Below are positions 7,922-16,414 of a DNA stretch of 64,000 nucleotides, in pieces (position 1 is the stretch's first letter; the number at the start of each line of letters is the position of its first letter). Made by a program: the position numbers and the translations under genes. The notes under the pieces were generated by a model. The model did not search any database, was not told the origin of the DNA, and saw only the letters and a list, made by a program, of their open reading frames with translations. Source of the stretch: Micromonospora sp. DSM 45708 (lineage in GTDB: Bacteria; Actinomycetota; Actinomycetes; Mycobacteriales; Micromonosporaceae); NCBI RefSeq assembly GCF_039566955.1, contig NZ_CP154796.1, forward strand, positions 6,820,001-6,884,000, read 5' to 3'.

Positions 7922-8038
7922 GTGATCGAACTACGTGGCTACCAGACACTACGGCGGCCGGGTCGCGGTTGACGGGCTGAGTGTCCAGACCAGCCGGGGG
8001 TGGTGACCGGCTTCCTCGGCCCGAACGGATCGGGCTAG
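7922..8038 (+). pseudogene. Remnant of an ABC transporter ATPase gene
   Basis: Reading across three frames gives VIELRG, then YGGRVAVDGLSVQTSRG, then GVVTGFLGPNGSG before a stop. This is the N-terminal start of an ABC-2-type ATPase up to the Walker A motif, interrupted by frameshifts and ending where the K-S/T of Walker A should be. Nothing of the rest of the ATPase or its permease is visible. The remainder of the 305-bp gap between 7779 and 8085 holds the 34-bp element and no other gene. Confidence 0.7.
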
Positions 8039-8084
8039 CCCGATTCTGATGGGCAGCCAAGCCTAAGGATGTCCACGACGGCGG

Positions 8085-8624
8085 TTAGGTCGCGACGCCG
8101 TCGGTGAGATATCTCGGGCGTCCGTCGGCGAGCGCGGCCACCGCATGACGCAACCGTTGCCAGACGTACGGGCGGAGCAGCGCCCGTGCGTCATCGAGTG
8201 CGACGAAACGCGCCTCGGCCAACTCGTCGTCCGTCGGCCGAAGCTGTTCCACGGACGGCAGCATGCCGCCGTCGAAGACGAACATCAGGCTGTCGTCCCA
8301 CGGGCCGTGCGGGGCCACCCAGTCCACCACCAACATCAGGCCGACCTGTACCTCCAGCCCGAGCTCCTCGCGGAGTTCCCGGGCGGCGGCGACGTGCGGT
8401 GGCTCGTTCGCCTCGGCCATGCCGCCGGGCAGGTCCCAGTCCGGTTTGTAGCGGGGATCGACCAGCAGGACCTCGCTGCGATCGTTGCGCAGGAGCACAT
8501 CAGCCCCGACCCGCTTGCGGGGTTGTCGGGCGTTGCCCTCGGCCAGATGCGCGTGCCAGGCTGCCGGATCTCGCTCGTACAGGGGACGCTCGTCGGCCAT
8601 GAGGCCATTGTCGGCGGGTCTCAT
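8085..8624 (-). CDS. Nudix hydrolase
   Basis: The 179-residue protein carries a full Nudix box: G-GMAEANEPPH-VAAARELREELGLEV, with the REXXEEXGU core intact. This family hydrolyses nucleoside diphosphates linked to another group; the substrate cannot be told from sequence. The start at 8624 overlaps the stop of the upstream regulator (ATGA), which implies coupling. An internal ATG at 8600 (MADERPLYERD) is an alternative. A regulator with HTH and TPR parts paired with a Nudix enzyme recurs in actinomycetes, as I recall. Confidence 0.85.
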   Translation of the reverse strand: MRPADNGLMADERPLYERDPAAWHAHLAEGNARQPRKRVGADVLLRNDRSEVLLVDPRYKPDWDLPGGMAEANEPPHVAAARELREELGLEVQVGLMLVVDWVAPHGPWDDSLMFVFDGGMLPSVEQLRPTDDELAEARFVALDDARALLRPYVWQRLRHAVAALADGRPRYLTDGVAT

Positions 8625-9967
8625 CCCATCGGCAGTGGCACCGCCATCCAACTCCGTTCCCGGAACGTGTCACGAAGCCGGTCCAGCAGCTGCGGCACGT
8701 CGGGGAGGTGGACGGAATGCGACCGTAGCAGTAGTGCCAGATGCCGGAGCTGATCGAGGACGACGGCGGAACCCAGCCCATGGGTGAGGTCGATGGTCTG
8801 ATGGGTGACCAGGCACGCTTCCTCGACCCGAGCCTGCCCAACCAGCGCCGTGACCAGGAGTGTCCGGGCGAGTGCTTGACTGCGTACCCGGGGGGTCGGC
8901 TCGTCGGTCACGATGTCGTCGAGTACCTGCAGCGCAGCCGTCACGTCGCCGAGCCGAAGCAGGCACCGGGCTCGCTCGATATCGAGTGAGATGTGGTCGA
9001 ACGGACTCAACCAGGCGGCGGGAGATGCTGCTACCTGGGCGAGAGCGGTCTCCGCCAATGGAAGAGAAGAGTGACAGTCGGTGGCGCGTCCTGATGCCGC
9101 GAAGCCGCGTGCCTGTAGGGCGAACAGCCGTGCGCGAACCCGTGTGCCGCCCTCTTTATCCGCTATTTCGTGAAGCCCGGCCACGGCGTGTGAGAGCGCC
9201 GCCTCCGCGTTGCCGTCGTGAGATGCGAGATGGCTGAGACTGCCCTGAATCTGACCGACAAGGAGGTGGTCACCGCTGTCGACAGCGAGCGCCAGCGCGT
9301 CACGGAAGTGCTGGCGGCCCGTGGCCGAGTCGCCGGAATCGTGGGCCATCCACCCGGCCATCTCGTGCAGCGACGCCCCCGCTAGCAGCATCGGTCGGGG
9401 GAGAGCCGACGATTGTCCCGGGGGCTGGGAGAACGCGCTGATGTGCGCCAGCGCCGCGCGGTACAGGTTTCGTCCGCCGATCTGCCGGTCGGCGCATCGA
9501 AGCGCGCTGAGCAGGTGAGGACCGGCTTCTCCGGCGACGGGCGGCGGAACGTTGTCCCGCCCGGGCGGGAGGCGAAACCACAATATGTGGGCGGGAATCC
9601 CCATTACCCGAGCCCACTGGGCGAGCCGGTCGAGGTGCACCATCGGCGGCCCGGTCTCGACGCGGCTGAGCTGTGCCTGGGTGACCCCGAACCAACCGGC
9701 CACCGTGGCCTGTGGCAGCGGCTGTCGGCCGTGGTAGGGATGGTGGCGGTAGGCGCGGATCACGCGGCCAAGGTGCCGTTCCGTCAGCGCTCGCCGAAGC
9801 GGCTCGTGTGACCAGAAGGCAGCCGGAACCTCGGGTGCTGCGACGATGCGGTCGCGCTCCGCCCGTTGGCAGGGGGCGCAACGCCCGGAGTTGTTGTCCG
9901 TTGCCAGGTCGGCCCCGCAGCGGGCGCAACCGGCTCGCCTCGACATCGCGGTCATCGGCTCATTCAA
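8621..9967 (-). CDS. Zinc-ribbon HTH-TPR transcriptional regulator
   Basis: The 448-residue protein has an N-terminal CARCG ... CAPCQ zinc ribbon at about residues 14-33. A region with an XRE-type helix-turn-helix follows (ATVAGWFGVTQAQLSRVET, about 88-106). A long TPR-like helical part then runs to the C terminus (for example GRQHFRDALALAVDSGDHLL and RCLLRLGDVTAALQVLDDI). It probably represses or activates its own operon with the coupled Nudix gene, sensing a signal through the TPR part. The initiation codon at 9967 is chosen because no better start lies before the zinc ribbon; a later M8 would keep it too. Confidence 0.75.
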   Translation of the reverse strand: MNEPMTAMSRRAGCARCGADLATDNNSGRCAPCQRAERDRIVAAPEVPAAFWSHEPLRRALTERHLGRVIRAYRHHPYHGRQPLPQATVAGWFGVTQAQLSRVETGPPMVHLDRLAQWARVMGIPAHILWFRLPPGRDNVPPPVAGEAGPHLLSALRCADRQIGGRNLYRAALAHISAFSQPPGQSSALPRPMLLAGASLHEMAGWMAHDSGDSATGRQHFRDALALAVDSGDHLLVGQIQGSLSHLASHDGNAEAALSHAVAGLHEIADKEGGTRVRARLFALQARGFAASGRATDCHSSLPLAETALAQVAASPAAWLSPFDHISLDIERARCLLRLGDVTAALQVLDDIVTDEPTPRVRSQALARTLLVTALVGQARVEEACLVTHQTIDLTHGLGSAVVLDQLRHLALLLRSHSVHLPDVPQLLDRLRDTFRERSWMAVPLPMG

Positions 9968-10030
9968 CCCGCTGCGTGACTGCTCGGTATACGAGCGGCG
10001 TATACGTGGGTGGCTCTGCGCGTACCCGGA

Positions 10031-10061
10031 AGGGGGCCGGACCTCGACGGGCCGGCCCCCT
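10031..10061 (-). terminator. Terminator of the mannanase gene
   Basis: A 10-bp perfect stem (10031-10040 with 10052-10061, core GGGGGCCGG/CCGGCCCCC) lies 14 bp after the stop of the GH26 gene on the minus strand. It also faces the start side of the regulator at 9967, insulating the two. Confidence 0.6.
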
Positions 10062-10074
10062 GACGATCAGGTCG

Positions 10075-11820
10075 TCACCACGCGGACATGTCGGGGAGCT
10101 GGTCGATCGAGATGGTCCTCGGGTTCGCCATCGCGGTACGCCACAGCCCGGCCACGTCCTTGCCGCTGCCGTTCCAGTCCCGCGACGCCCAGACCACGTA
10201 GTACGGCCACGCCGGGTCGGAGTTGGGGCTGAGCGGGCTGAACGTCTCCGCCACGCCGGTGGTCTTCGCGCCGCTGACCGCCTTGGTGGTGGCGAAGTCG
10301 CTGCTGCTCTGGAAGTAGTCCGAGGTGACCAGGTCGACGTAGCCGTCGCCCGGGTACCAGGACGCCAGCGAGGTGCCCTGACCGCTGGCCATGCCGTTGA
10401 ACACCCAGACGACGTTGTGCGCGCCGGCGAGCTGCGCCCGCTGGTAGATCAGTCGCCAGAGCTGCTTGTAGGCGTCCTGGCCCTTCTTCGCCCACCACAT
10501 GTAGTTGTTGTTCGCCTCGTGCAGCGGGCGGAACAGCACCGGCACGCCGGCGTCGCCCATCTTCTTCAGCTCGCGCACCACCAGGTCGATGTCCTGGTAG
10601 AGCTTGGACGACGGGTTGCCCAGGTCGGGCTGGAAGTCGCAGGGCGCGGAGTAGTTGCCGCCGCGCGGGCAGTACCAGTGCCACTGGAACGCGACGATGC
10701 CGTTGCGCGCCCTGGCCCAGTCGATGACCTGCTGGGTCTGGATGCTGCCCCGGGTGTACTCCATGAAGTCGAACGCCACGATCGCCGGGTAGCGGCCGGT
10801 CAACTGCTGCACCTTGTCCGCGTCCGGCAGGTCGGTCTGGCCGCTGACGTAGGTGTGCGTGCGCAGGTAGCAGATCAGGTTGCGGGCCTTCGAGTTCGCC
10901 TGCGGGTCGGCCGGGGCCTGGCCGCATTCCGGGCCGGGCGGGGTGGGCGGCCTGACCGCGTACACCTCGAACTCGTAGAGCGAGTAACCCCAGTCGGTGC
11001 CGCGTGCGGTGCCGGACATCCGCACGTACCGGCCGCTGGCCCCGGCCGGCGTGACGTCGTCGGTGCCGCCGTCGCCGGTCGTGGTGCTGAACACCGGGGT
11101 CCAGGTGGTGCCGTCCGTCGAGGTCTGGATCTGGTACGCCCTGCCGTACGCGGCCTCCCAGCGCAGCCGCACCGTGTTGATCGGGTACGTGGCGCCCAGG
11201 TCGACCTGGAACCACTGCGGGTCGGCGTAGAGGCTGGACCAGCGGGTTCCGCCGTTGCCGTCCACCGCCTGGGCGGCGGCGTTCGGGCTCTCCGTCGACG
11301 ACGCGGTGACCGGCCGGTTGAGCGCCAGGTTGCCGGTGGGGGTGGTGGTCGGATCCGGGGTGGGGCTCGGGCTGCCGGTCGGGCTCGGGCTCGGCGGTGT
11401 GGTGTCGCCGCAGGCCTCGCCGTTGAGCGTGAACGCGGTCGGGGCCGGGTTCGTGCCGCTGTAGGTCACGTTGAAGCCGAAGCTGACCGTGCCGCCGGTC
11501 GGGACGCCCGCGTTGTAGGCGACGTTGGTGGCGGTGGCGTTCGCGCCGGACTGCGTCTTCGTCGCGTTCCACATGTCACCGATCACCTGGCTGCCGGGGA
11601 ACGCCCAGCCCAGCGTCCAGCCGTTCACGGCGGCGCCGGTGTTGGTGATCGTGACGTTGGTGGTGGCGCCGCCGCCCCAGTCGTTGGTGACCTGCCAGGT
11701 CACCGAGCAGGCGCCGGCGGCGGCTCGGGCGGGTGGCGTGGTGGCGAGCGTGGTGGCCAGTGCGGCGACGGCTGCCGCCGCCCCGGCCAGGCAGGCCCGC
11801 GTGCGGGTGCGCTGGTTCAT
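10075..11820 (-). CDS. Secreted GH26 beta-mannanase with CBM2 and F5/8-type domains
   Basis: The 581-residue protein has a signal peptide (about 1-34) and a CBM2-like domain (about 36-138, starting ACSVTWQVTNDWGGG and ending in a Cys). A Pro/Thr/Ser linker and a discoidin/F5-8 C-type domain (about 165-300, LALNRPVTASSTESPNAAAQ, WFQVDLGA) follow. The C-terminal GH26 catalytic domain has the acid/base Glu in LFRPLHEANNNYMWW and a candidate nucleophile in GVAETFSP. It would cleave beta-1,4-mannan outside the cell, with the two binding domains anchoring it to polysaccharide. GGGAG precedes the ATG by six bases. Transcription is probably repressed through the palindrome at 11933. Confidence 0.9.
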   Translation of the reverse strand: MNQRTRTRACLAGAAAAVAALATTLATTPPARAAAGACSVTWQVTNDWGGGATTNVTITNTGAAVNGWTLGWAFPGSQVIGDMWNATKTQSGANATATNVAYNAGVPTGGTVSFGFNVTYSGTNPAPTAFTLNGEACGDTTPPSPSPTGSPSPTPDPTTTPTGNLALNRPVTASSTESPNAAAQAVDGNGGTRWSSLYADPQWFQVDLGATYPINTVRLRWEAAYGRAYQIQTSTDGTTWTPVFSTTTGDGGTDDVTPAGASGRYVRMSGTARGTDWGYSLYEFEVYAVRPPTPPGPECGQAPADPQANSKARNLICYLRTHTYVSGQTDLPDADKVQQLTGRYPAIVAFDFMEYTRGSIQTQQVIDWARARNGIVAFQWHWYCPRGGNYSAPCDFQPDLGNPSSKLYQDIDLVVRELKKMGDAGVPVLFRPLHEANNNYMWWAKKGQDAYKQLWRLIYQRAQLAGAHNVVWVFNGMASGQGTSLASWYPGDGYVDLVTSDYFQSSSDFATTKAVSGAKTTGVAETFSPLSPNSDPAWPYYVVWASRDWNGSGKDVAGLWRTAMANPRTISIDQLPDMSAW

Positions 11821-11932
11821 GAGGAACTCCCGTACGGGTGATGGTTGCGGGGAGCCCTCGCCGCCCGGACGGGTCGGACCGTCGGTTGCCCTTCCGGCGG
11901 TCGACCCGGCGAAGATATCCACGATGGTCGGC

Positions 11933-11953
11933 TTAACCGGTTAACTTTGTCAA
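11933..11953 (-). promoter_or_regulatory. Promoter with embedded LacI-type operator for the mannanase
   Basis: On the minus strand a perfect -35 box TTGACA (11953-11948) is followed by a 12-bp palindrome TTAACCGGTTAA (11944-11933) that fills the spacer. A weak -10 candidate, GACCAT, follows at 18 bp. A palindrome with a central CG at this position is typical of LacI-family repressors of glycosidase genes. The regulator is not in the window. The flanking AT-rich DNA up to 12010 contrasts with the GC-rich surroundings. Confidence 0.6.
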
Positions 11954-12070
11954 TGCCCCATCACGCGCTGATGTGCCAATCAACCCCATGAACCGGTAAA
12001 GAAAACGTTATCGACACTCGGCCCGCCAGAGGGCGATGGTCGGCCGGAGGGGAGGGGTCCGGAAACGGCA

Positions 12071-12101
12071 GCAGGGCCGGCCCCAGCGGGGCCGGCCCTG
12101 C
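12071..12101 (-). terminator. Terminator of tRNA-Ser(GGA)
   Basis: A 14-bp perfect stem (12071-12084 with 12088-12101) with a three-base loop lies 11 bp after the 3' end of the minus-strand tRNA gene. Confidence 0.7.
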
Positions 12102-12112
12102 GCACGAGAGCG

Positions 12113-12197
12113 CGGAGGATACGAGATTCGAACTCGTGAGGGTGTAAACCCAACACGCTTTCCAAGCGTGCGCCCTAGGCCTCTAGGCGAATCCTCC
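12113..12197 (-). tRNA. tRNA-Ser(GGA)
   Basis: On the minus strand the 85-nt sequence folds as a class II serine tRNA. The acceptor GGAGGAT pairs with ATCCTCC, the anticodon loop TTGGAAA has anticodon GGA (plus-strand 12161-12163), a long variable arm follows, and the T loop is TTCGAAT. CCA is not encoded. It reads away from the SRP RNA gene and is followed by its own hairpin terminator. Confidence 0.93.
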
Positions 12198-12269
12198 GCG
12201 AGCCAGGATACAGGTCCCGCGACGGCGGGCCACCCCACCCTCCCGGAAGATCCACAAGCCTTCGGGTAG

Positions 12270-12368
12270 GCTTGGCGTCACCTCCCGTGCGGCGGTACCT
12301 CGTGAACCTCCCCAGGGCCGGAAGGCAGCAAGGATAAGCGAGCTCTGCCGGGTGCACGGGAGGCCTTT
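12270..12368 (+). ncRNA. ffs: SRP RNA (4.5S, small bacterial type)
   Basis: The highly conserved SRP core (ccccagggccggaaggcagc followed by aaggataa) lies at about 12310-12336. Flanking arms CCTCCCGTGC (12281-12290) and GCACGGGAGG (12354-12363) pair to close the hairpin. This RNA joins Ffh to target nascent membrane and secreted proteins. Its place just upstream of dnaX is the usual actinobacterial arrangement. End points are approximate. Confidence 0.93.
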
Positions 12369-12475
12369 CTGTCTCCGGGGCCGGGTAACGTCGCCGCGGG
12401 TCGGGTCACGGGGTGGTGGGTGGTCACCCGGGGCCGACCGGCGCAGAATGGCTCGGTCGAGAGGAGGCGGGACGG

Positions 12476-15127
12476 GTGGCACTGGCCCTTTACCGCAAGT
12501 ACCGGCCCCGTACGTTCGCCGAGGTCATCGGTCAGGAGCACGTCACCGAGCCGCTGTCGCAGGCGTTGCGCAGCGGCCGGCTGAACCACGCGTACCTCTT
12601 CTCCGGCCCGCGCGGCTGCGGCAAGACCTCCAGCGCCCGGATCCTGGCCCGCTCGCTCAACTGTGAGCAGGGCCCCACGCCCGAGCCGTGCGGGCAGTGT
12701 GAGTCCTGCCGCTCGCTGGCCACCGACGGCTCCGGCTCGATCGACGTCATCGAGATCGACGCGGCCAGCCACGGCGGTGTCGACGACGCCCGCGAGCTGC
12801 GCGAGAAGGCGTTCTTCGCGCCGGCCCGCAGCCGCTTCAAGATCTACGTCATCGACGAGGCGCACATGGTCTCGTCGGCCGGCTTCAACGCCCTGCTGAA
12901 GCTGGTCGAGGAGCCGCCGGAGTACGTCAAGTTCATCTTCGCCACCACCGAGCCGGAGAAGGTCCTCGGCACGATCAAGTCGCGGACCCACCACTACCCG
13001 TTCCGGTTGATCCCGCCGAAGGTGCTCCGGCCCTATTTGGAGCAGTTGACCGAGGCCGAGGGCGTCAAGGTCGATCCGGCGGTGTTCCCGCTGGTGGTCC
13101 GCGCCGGTGGCGGCAGCGCGCGGGACAGCCTCTCCGTGCTCGACCAGCTCATCGCCGGCGCGGGCCCGGAGGGGGTCGGCTACGCACGGGCCGCCGCGCT
13201 GCTCGGCGTCACCGACTCCGCGCTGATCGACGAGATGTGCGACGCGCTGGCCGCCGGGGACGGCGCAGCCGCGTACGCCACCGTCGACCGGGTCGCCGAG
13301 GCCGGCCACGACCCGCGCCGTTTCGCCTCCGACCTGTTGGAACGGCTGCGCGACCTGATCGTGCTCCAGCAGGTGCCGGACGCCGCCGCCAAGGGGCTCA
13401 TCGACGGCCCGGCCGACCAGATCGAGCGGATGGCCGCCCAGGCCCACCGGCTCGGCCCGGCCACGCTGTCCCGCTGCGCCGACATCGTGCACAACGGCCT
13501 GGTCGAGATGCGTGGCACCACCGCACCCCGGCTGCTGCTGGAGCTGATCTGCGCCCGGATGCTGCTGCCCGGCGCGGACGACTCGTCCGGCGGCCTGCTC
13601 CAGCGGCTGGAGCGGATGGAACGCCGGCTCACGCTGGGCGGCGCCGAGCCGCCGCCGTCCGCCCACGCCACCCCCACCCCGGGGGTACGCCCAGCCGCTC
13701 CCGCCCCGGGCGCGGCTGCCGCCGCGGTCCACCCGTCGACCGCCGGCACGCCGGCGGCTGCCGATGCCCCGACCGGGCCGGCCGTCGCCCGTGCCGCCGC
13801 CGCGGCGGCCGTCTCCAGGGCGACCCCCGGCGCTCCGGCCGCGGGCACCGGCGCTTCCGAGCCGGCGGACCCGGGCACGGGTGCCGATTCGTCCGGGTCG
13901 GGTGCGGTCGCCGGTTCTTCCGGGCCGGCGGGTCCGGGCGCGCGGAACGGTTCTCCCGCGCCGGCCGGCGCGGATCTCCCCTCTTCGGCGGTGGGTCCGG
14001 GCGCTGGCTCCCAGCGGCGGGTCGGTCCGGAGTCGGCCGCCCCGGTCCGCCGTCCGGTGCCGTCGTCGGCGGTGATGCCCGACCCGTCCACGCCGGAGCC
14101 GCCCCGGCCGGGCGCGGCGAGCCCCGGCGCGCTGGACGCCGTCGCGGTGCGTCGGGTCTGGCCGGAGGTGGTCGGCAAGGTCAACCGGAGCAACAAGCGG
14201 ATCGCCGCGCTGATGCGCGATGCCGTGGTGCGTGACCTGGACGGCGACACGCTGGTGCTGACCGTGAAGTCGACGGTGCTGGCGAAGATGATGGTGGACC
14301 ACGCCGCGGTGCTCACCGACGCGCTCTACGAGGAGCTGGGCGGTCGGTGGCAGATCCGCTGCGAGGTGGCCGGCGAGCGGGGCGGCGTGTCGCTCGGTGG
14401 CCCGTCCCGTCCGGCCGCACCGGCTCGCCCGGAATCTCCGCCGTCGGAGACGCCCGCCCGCCAGCAGCCGGGCGGATCGGGTCGGACAGGTGGCGCGGGC
14501 GGCCGGAACGGTGCGGTTCGGCCGGATCCCGGCGCTGGTGAGGCGGGACGCGGCGGGACCACCGCCGCCGACGTGGTCGAGGACTGGCCCGAGCCGGCCC
14601 GCCCGGGTGGTGCTGCCGCGAGCGCGGACGAGTGGCCCGAGCCGGCCCGCCCGGGCGGTTCCACGAGCGCGGACGAGCAGCCGGCGTCAGCCCGGCCGGC
14701 CGGTACGCCGGTTGGTGGCGCACCGGTGGCGCACGTGGCCCCGGCCGCACCGGAACCGGCCGCGCCGGCCGCGCCGGCCGCGCCCAAGGGTCCGCCGGTG
14801 AGCAGTGCGATCGCGGCGGCCCGGGCGGCTGCGGCGGGACGCGGCCCGCGTACCGGACAGGCGGCGGCCCGGAAGACGGCCGACGCGGAGTGGGCCGGCG
14901 AGCCGCCGTACGATCCGGACTTCGACGGCCCGGTGCGCGGCGGCGCGGGCCGTTCCGGCGGCGCGGCGCCGGCGACGGCGAACTTCGAGGGTTTCGACCC
15001 GGGCGACGAGCCGTTGGACGAGGTCATCGACGAGCGGACCGCGCGTGAGTCCAGTCAGGAGCAGGCGGTACGGCTGCTCCGTGAGGCGTTCGGCGCCGAG
15101 CAGATCGACGAGGTGGACGCCCGGTAG
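12476..15127 (+). CDS. dnaX: DNA polymerase III subunits gamma/tau
   Basis: The 883-residue protein starts at the GTG at 12476 (VALALYRKYRPRTFAEVIGQ), which has GGAGG about ten bases upstream. The clamp-loader ATPase part contains GPRGCGKTSSA (Walker A), a zinc module (C-EQGPTPEP-C-GQ-C-ES-C) and VIDEAHM (Walker B). A very long Ala/Pro/Gly-rich low-complexity region (about 400-560 and 640-820) separates the ATPase core, a tau-type C-terminal segment (VWPEVVGKVNRSNKRIAALM) and an acidic tail. It assembles the clamp loader and couples it to the polymerase. I saw no slippery site for a gamma frameshift. Confidence 0.96.
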   Translation: MALALYRKYRPRTFAEVIGQEHVTEPLSQALRSGRLNHAYLFSGPRGCGKTSSARILARSLNCEQGPTPEPCGQCESCRSLATDGSGSIDVIEIDAASHGGVDDARELREKAFFAPARSRFKIYVIDEAHMVSSAGFNALLKLVEEPPEYVKFIFATTEPEKVLGTIKSRTHHYPFRLIPPKVLRPYLEQLTEAEGVKVDPAVFPLVVRAGGGSARDSLSVLDQLIAGAGPEGVGYARAAALLGVTDSALIDEMCDALAAGDGAAAYATVDRVAEAGHDPRRFASDLLERLRDLIVLQQVPDAAAKGLIDGPADQIERMAAQAHRLGPATLSRCADIVHNGLVEMRGTTAPRLLLELICARMLLPGADDSSGGLLQRLERMERRLTLGGAEPPPSAHATPTPGVRPAAPAPGAAAAAVHPSTAGTPAAADAPTGPAVARAAAAAAVSRATPGAPAAGTGASEPADPGTGADSSGSGAVAGSSGPAGPGARNGSPAPAGADLPSSAVGPGAGSQRRVGPESAAPVRRPVPSSAVMPDPSTPEPPRPGAASPGALDAVAVRRVWPEVVGKVNRSNKRIAALMRDAVVRDLDGDTLVLTVKSTVLAKMMVDHAAVLTDALYEELGGRWQIRCEVAGERGGVSLGGPSRPAAPARPESPPSETPARQQPGGSGRTGGAGGRNGAVRPDPGAGEAGRGGTTAADVVEDWPEPARPGGAAASADEWPEPARPGGSTSADEQPASARPAGTPVGGAPVAHVAPAAPEPAAPAAPAAPKGPPVSSAIAAARAAAAGRGPRTGQAAARKTADAEWAGEPPYDPDFDGPVRGGAGRSGGAAPATANFEGFDPGDEPLDEVIDERTARESSQEQAVRLLREAFGAEQIDEVDAR

Positions 15128-15295
15128 GGCTCCCCGATGGTTGCTCGGGACCCCGCCGCCCTCGTGAGCGTCCCGGCGGCGCGTCCGGCCGTCCCACCGT
15201 GTCGGGTGCGACGGCGGGCCGCCGCGCAGGGGCGGGGGCGGTCAGCGGATAGGCTGATCGGCGGCCGAGCAGACGAGTGCGAGAAGGAGCGGTCC

Positions 15296-15628
15296 GTGCG
15301 CCCAGGTGGACAGCCGAACATGCAGCAGATGCTGAAGCAGGCGCAGAAGATGCAGCAGCAGATCGCCAACGCCCAGGCCGAGCTGGCCGAGGCGGAGCTG
15401 ACCGGCACCGCGGGCGGCGGCCTGGTCACCGCCACCGTCGCCGGCACCGGCGAGTTGAAGGCGATCAAGATCGACCCGAAGGCGGTCGACCCGGAGGACG
15501 TGGAGACGCTGGAGGACCTGGTCGTCGCCGCCGTGCACAACGCCGCCGAGGCGGCCCGGGAGCTGACCGAGAAGAAGATGGGCCCGGTCGCGGGCGGGAT
15601 GGGCGGCCTCGGCCTGCCCGGTTTCTGA
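15296..15628 (+). CDS. YbaB/EbfC family nucleoid-associated protein
   Basis: The 110-residue protein starts at the GTG at 15296, six bases after AAGGAG. It has an N-terminal coiled helix ([20 protein letters not shown]), a short beta core ([15 protein letters not shown]) and a C-terminal helix ending in a Gly-rich tail. EbfC proteins bind DNA as tweezer-like dimers. The gene is placed between dnaX and recR as in most bacteria, and recR follows after 8 bp. Confidence 0.92.
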   Translation: MRPGGQPNMQQMLKQAQKMQQQIANAQAELAEAELTGTAGGGLVTATVAGTGELKAIKIDPKAVDPEDVETLEDLVVAAVHNAAEAARELTEKKMGPVAGGMGGLGLPGF

Positions 15629-15636
15629 GCCGACAG

Positions 15637-16230
15637 ATGTATGAAGGCGCCATCCAGGATCTGATCGACGAGTTGGGCCGGCTGCCGGGCGTGGGCCCGA
15701 AGAGCGCCCAGCGGATCGCGTTCCACGTCCTGTCGGCGGATCCGGCCGACGTCAACCGGCTGGCCGGCGCGCTGCGCAAGGTCAAGGATCTGGTCCGGTT
15801 CTGCACGACCTGTTACAACGTGGCCGAGTCCGAACAGTGCCGGATCTGCCGCGATGCACGGCGTACCGATGAGGTGCTCTGCGTGGTCGAGGAGCCCAAG
15901 GACGTGGTGGCGATCGAGCGGACCGGCGAGTTCCGCGGGCGCTACCACGTGCTCGGTGGCGCGATCAACCCGCTGGAGGGCATCGGCCCGGACAACCTGC
16001 GGATCCGGGAGTTGATGACCCGGCTGAGCGGCGGCGAGGTCCGCGAGCTGATCCTCGCCACCGACCCGAACACCGAGGGCGAAGCGACGGCGACCTATCT
16101 CGCGCTCATGGTGAAGCCGATGGGAATCGCGGTGACCCGGCTGGCCAGCGGCCTCCCGGTCGGCGGCGACCTGGAGTACGCCGACGAGATCACGCTGGGC
16201 CGCGCCTTCGAGGGGCGCCGGGCGGTCTGA
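15637..16230 (+). CDS. recR: Recombination protein RecR
   Basis: The 197-residue protein has a helix-hairpin-helix ([19 protein letters not shown]), a four-Cys zinc finger ([16 protein letters not shown]), a Toprim domain beginning [15 protein letters not shown], and the C-terminal Walker-B-like part (GEATATYLA). RecR acts with RecF/RecO to load RecA at gapped DNA. It shares an operon with the YbaB gene. Confidence 0.96.
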   Translation: MYEGAIQDLIDELGRLPGVGPKSAQRIAFHVLSADPADVNRLAGALRKVKDLVRFCTTCYNVAESEQCRICRDARRTDEVLCVVEEPKDVVAIERTGEFRGRYHVLGGAINPLEGIGPDNLRIRELMTRLSGGEVRELILATDPNTEGEATATYLALMVKPMGIAVTRLASGLPVGGDLEYADEITLGRAFEGRRAV

Positions 16231-16235
16231 GTCGC

Positions 16236-16272
16236 CGGCCCGGTGGTGGGCGGTCTGCCCGCCACCGGGCCG
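16236..16272 (+). terminator. Terminator after recR
   Basis: A 16-bp stem with one wobble (16236-16251 with 16257-16272) and a GGTCT loop begins five bases after the recR stop. The following 142 bp to the importer operon contain a TGTGTGACATGCC stretch and a GTCACA half-site but no convincing promoter boxes. Confidence 0.7.
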
Positions 16273-16414
16273 TGATGTGAGGCGGCCTCGGAAGGTGTCG
16301 GCTTGATAGCGATTGCCCTTCGCCCGTTCCTCTTCTGTGTGACATGCCATAACCTCCGGCTCACGGACTGAGTCACAGCTCGGCGTGAATACATGCGCAT
16401 GACAGAGGTGAGAG

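Noticed and set aside
12476..15127. Programmed frameshift for the gamma subunit in dnaX
   Set aside because: No A-rich slippery heptamer followed by a stem is present; the long Ala/Pro/Gly region offers no slip site.
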